From Collinsella tanakaei (GTDB lineage Bacteria; Actinomycetota; Coriobacteriia; Coriobacteriales; Coriobacteriaceae): DNA of 64,000 nucleotides. Below are positions 61,693 to 64,000 of this stretch, one piece after another (position 1 is the first letter of the stretch; each line of letters starts with the position of its first letter). The notes beneath the pieces were generated by a model that saw only the letters and a program-made list of their open reading frames with translations, searched no databases and was not told the DNA's origin. The position numbers and the translations under genes were made by a program. The DNA lies in NCBI RefSeq assembly GCF_016902615.1, contig NZ_JACJMB010000002.1, positions 1-64,000 on the forward strand, written 5' to 3'.

Positions 61693-63117
61693 ATGGCCAA
61701 GGTAACCGGAGAGGGCACCATCGTCCAGCTCGAGAAGGACAAGCCCAAGAGCAAGTGCCGCAAGTGGCAGCTGCGCGTCCCCGTGGGGCTCGACCCCCGC
61801 ACGGGCAAGTACAAGACCCGCACGCGCCGCGTCAACGACATGACCTACACCCAGGCCAAGAAGGCTCTGCGCGACTTCATCGAGGAGATCGAGGACGACC
61901 GCGTCTGGAAGCGCACCGGCACCACCTTCGAGGAGTGCGCCGCCGACTTCATGGAGCGGCGCGACCTGTCCGGCGAGTTCTCTCAGAACACGCAGCTGCG
62001 CTATCGTCGCTGCTTCAAGGCCGTCTCCCGCCACATCGGCAAGGCCGACGTCGCCCTCATCACGCCCGAGATGATCGAGGACATGTACGCGGCGATGCGC
62101 CAGGGCGACACGCTTTCGGGAAAACCGTCGAGCGGGGCCTACCTGAACCAGATCAACAAGACCCTCGACCTCATGTTCCGCGACCTCGTTGAGCGCGAGG
62201 TCATCGTGCGCAACCCCATCGACAAGGTGGCGACGCCCAAAGTCGACACCAAGGAGAAGCAGGCCCTCACGCCGGCTCGCATGCGACAGCTCGTCGATCA
62301 GCTCGAGGTCGAGACCTCGTGCGACATCGGCTACTTCCTCGCCATCACGATGGGGCTCCGCCGGGGCGAGATCTGCGCGCTGTCGTGGCGAGACATCGAC
62401 TTCGACAACAAGGTGCTCACCGTCAACCACAACTTCGACGCGTTCCGCAACCTCAAGGAGGCGAAGACCCACGCCGGCATGAGGAACCTCCCCATGCCCG
62501 AGTTCGTCTGCGATGCGCTGCTGCGCCGCAAGAAGGCCCAGCAGGAGTACTTCCTCACGCGCAACTACCTCCACCGGGGGCTCAAGAAGGGCTGGAGCGA
62601 GCAGACCGAGGACACGCCCGTCGTGCTCGACTTCTACGCCCAGCGCGTGCATCCCGACACCTTCGGCAAATGGTGGGAGCGCGACCGCAGGCTCCTCGGC
62701 CTGGACGGCTGGTGCCTCCACGAGCTGCGCCACTCCTACCTCTCGATGCTCGCCCAGCAGGGCGTGCACCCCAAGGTGATGCAGGAGCTCGCCGGCCACG
62801 CCAGCGCCACGATCACCATGGACATCTACACCCATGTGAACATGGACCAGAAGCGTAAGGCCGCCGACGTCATGGAGGACGCTTTCCAGAGCATCGGCGC
62901 CGAGGAGGAGTTCATGGTGAAGCACGCCGAGGACGCCCCGAAGGGCCGCCCCTACAAGGTCCGCCACGTCCGCCCGTCACGCCGCACGAGAGCACCAGAG
63001 CAAGCCCCGGTACAAACCGAGGAACGATTCGTACCAGATTCGTACCAGCAGCCCGACCGCCCCAAGTTCCAAGTAATCACCACCGCCCCTGACCTGCGAG
63101 TTTCAGAGGCAATCTAA
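61693..63117 (+). CDS. int: Tyrosine site-specific integrase
   Basis: A 474-residue phage integrase: an N-terminal arm-binding domain, SAM-like core-binding domain (FSQNTQLRYRRCFKAVSRHI), and catalytic domain with Arg224 (GLRRGEICALSW), His343-x-x-Arg346 (HELRHSYLSML), His369 (LAGHAS) and nucleophile Tyr379 (MDIYTHVN). ATG 61693 follows AGGAGGTG. The last 40 codons contain the TTCGTACC arm sites. It ends 24 bases before the attR core, the usual arrangement. Confidence 0.95.
   Translation: MAKVTGEGTIVQLEKDKPKSKCRKWQLRVPVGLDPRTGKYKTRTRRVNDMTYTQAKKALRDFIEEIEDDRVWKRTGTTFEECAADFMERRDLSGEFSQNTQLRYRRCFKAVSRHIGKADVALITPEMIEDMYAAMRQGDTLSGKPSSGAYLNQINKTLDLMFRDLVEREVIVRNPIDKVATPKVDTKEKQALTPARMRQLVDQLEVETSCDIGYFLAITMGLRRGEICALSWRDIDFDNKVLTVNHNFDAFRNLKEAKTHAGMRNLPMPEFVCDALLRRKKAQQEYFLTRNYLHRGLKKGWSEQTEDTPVVLDFYAQRVHPDTFGKWWERDRRLLGLDGWCLHELRHSYLSMLAQQGVHPKVMQELAGHASATITMDIYTHVNMDQKRKAADVMEDAFQSIGAEEEFMVKHAEDAPKGRPYKVRHVRPSRRTRAPEQAPVQTEERFVPDSYQQPDRPKFQVITTAPDLRVSEAI
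63028..63046 (+). promoter_or_regulatory. Integrase arm-type sites, right end
   Basis: TTCGTACC at 63028-63035 and 63039-63046, inside the integrase coding end, matching the pair near attL. In the circular phage these would lie on both sides of the core. Confidence 0.65.
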
Positions 63118-63140
63118 CAAGTTCAACCAACGAACCGTCT

Positions 63141-63149
63141 CCAACTGGG
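63141..63149. other. attR core of the prophage
   Basis: CCAACTGGG matches CCAAATGGG of attL except the fifth base. Host codons resume with GAG GCA GAA AAG. The phage side upstream reads RTVSN in the same frame, mimicking the HTH family sequence, so attP resembles the gene. Confidence 0.75.
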
Positions 63150-64000
63150 AGGCAGAAAAGAGCTATCCCGAGATGGACAAGCTCCTCAAGCTCTGCCAGA
63201 TTTTCGAATGTACGCTCGACGATCTCGTGCAGGGCGATCTGACCGGCCGTGCGCCCGAGCCCAAGGCGGCGTCCGTGCCCGCCGGTCCGCCGACCGACAT
63301 CTGCGGCTACGACGAGCATCAGCGTATGATGGCCTGGAAGATTCCCACCGGCGTTGCGGCCATCCTGGTCGGCATCGCCATCGGGCTGTTCTTTGAAGGT
63401 GCGGTCGACTTGGCTTCGGTGGGAGCGCGCGACGGCCTCTTCGTCATCATTGTCCTTGCAGGTATCCTCGTCGGCCTTGCGTTCCTTGTCCCCGCCGGCA
63501 TGGATCATTCCGCGTTCATCAAAGCGCACCCTTTCGTCGAGGACTTCTACACCGAGGATGATCGCCTGGGCGCACGCAAATCGTTTACGGTCGGCCTCAT
63601 CATGGGCATCGCCCTCATTTTTGTGGGTATCGGCTGCCTGGTCATGCTCGAGGAGATGGCCACCGAAAACGTTGCCCTGTTCTTCCTGCTGTTTTTCATC
63701 GCGCTGGGCGTGTGGAACATCATCCACTATGGCATGCTGCTCGGCCGCACTGATGTCGCAGAATACAACCGTTCCGTTGCGGAGGACCTCGAGGTCGAGG
63801 ACATCGTCAGCGCGCAGCTGGACGACGAGCGCCGTGAGGCTTTGCTGGCGAGCAAACGCGCCGACCAAAAGATCGGCGCTGTATGCGGCGCCATCATGAT
63901 CGTGGCCACTATCATCGCCTTTGTGCTGCTGTTCGCACCGGTGCTGTCTTCCCCCGACCCCGACGCCTTCGAGCCACTCGGCACCTCGTCTGCATGGTTT
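63143..64000 (+). pseudogene. XRE-HTH membrane protein gene, 3' part split by prophage (runs off window)
   Basis: Continues the fragment at 25457: NWEAEKSYPEMDKLLKLCQI, FECTLDDLVQGDL completes the HTH domain. A linker leads to four hydrophobic segments (VAAILVGIAIGLFF, LFVIIVLAGILVGLAFLV, LIMGIALIFVGIGCLVML, VALFFLLFFIALGVWNII) and a later one near the window end. No start codon or promoter is left with it. The intact protein would be a membrane-anchored regulator; its end lies beyond the window. Confidence 0.88.

Larger units (their letters stand above)
25563..63149. mobile_element. Integrated prophage of about 37.6 kb carrying a capsule cassette
   Basis: Bounds come from the split HTH gene and matching core sequences. 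It has a tyrosine integrase at the right end, a repressor switch, replication, terminase, portal, capsid, connector, tail-tip, fibre, holin and endolysin genes. A roughly 13-kb polysaccharide locus, a serine recombinase and a HEPN gene lie between portal and scaffold. No major tail protein, tape measure or head protease was found, so mobility is uncertain. Lower GC in 37.7-41.5 kb and in the moron at 28.0 kb shows mosaic origin. Confidence 0.9.

Overview
The window is GC-rich (mostly above 60 percent, about 50 percent in a few genes) and looks like a Coriobacteriia chromosome, probably Collinsella or a close gut relative. That rests on gene content and codon style, not on a marker gene. It holds one chromosomal segment (1-25,456), one integrated element of about 37.6 kb (about 25,563-63,149), and the resumed chromosome (63,150-64,000).

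Chromosome, left side: peptidyl-tRNA hydrolase 2, a frameshifted HAD phosphatase, a SWIM/SNF2 helicase, a gamma carbonic anhydrase-like protein, an SLH/NlpC cell-wall hydrolase, a CorA-type transporter, LarE, two LacI regulators, GlmS, and a coherent L-arabinose unit. The unit consists of a Tat lipoprotein binding protein, permease, two-domain ATPase and permease, then araA, an FGGY kinase acting as araB, and araD. A C_GCAxxG protein, a LysR regulator and a divergent YeiH-type transporter follow.

Integrated element: the prophage splits a gene for an XRE-HTH protein with a membrane C-terminus. The first 35 codons lie at 25,457 and the rest at 63,143, with a near-identical 9-base core at both ends and paired TTCGTACC arm sites just inside each end. 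From the right come a tyrosine integrase, XRE repressor, divergent switch, excisionase-like protein, primase-helicase, a SANT-like protein with an iteron-like cluster, a tRNA-like sequence, small and large terminase and portal. From the left come a cargo gene, endolysin, holins, a moron, tail fibres, tail tip proteins, connectors, major capsid protein and scaffold. No major tail protein, tape measure or capsid protease gene was found, so particles may be defective or unusual.

The most striking part is what lies between portal and scaffold: a complete leftward capsule-type polysaccharide cassette (about 36.3-49.2 kb: initiating sugar transferase, four further transfer enzymes, a heparinase-fold enzyme, UDP-ManNAcA synthesis, polymerase, flippase) led by a specialised NusG paralogue (LoaP/UpxY type). 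Upstream of that gene sits a roughly 125-base segment with a promoter-like core, bounded by inverted 26-base sites with central AC/GT dinucleotides, next to a Hin/Pin-type serine recombinase gene. This has the layout of an invertible-promoter capsule switch carried by a prophage. The strongest -10 in the assembled orientation points away from the capsule genes.

Beside it is an AbiF/AbiD-type HEPN gene followed 8 bases later by two tandem copies of a two-hairpin RNA module (CUCG-capped hairpin, GNRA-capped hairpin, U-tract) with compensating stem changes between copies. This is a candidate RNA-antitoxin/abortive-infection unit. Together the capsule switch, HEPN unit and low-GC moron suggest a lysogen that alters the surface and defence of its host. 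All functional statements are inferred from sequence alone.
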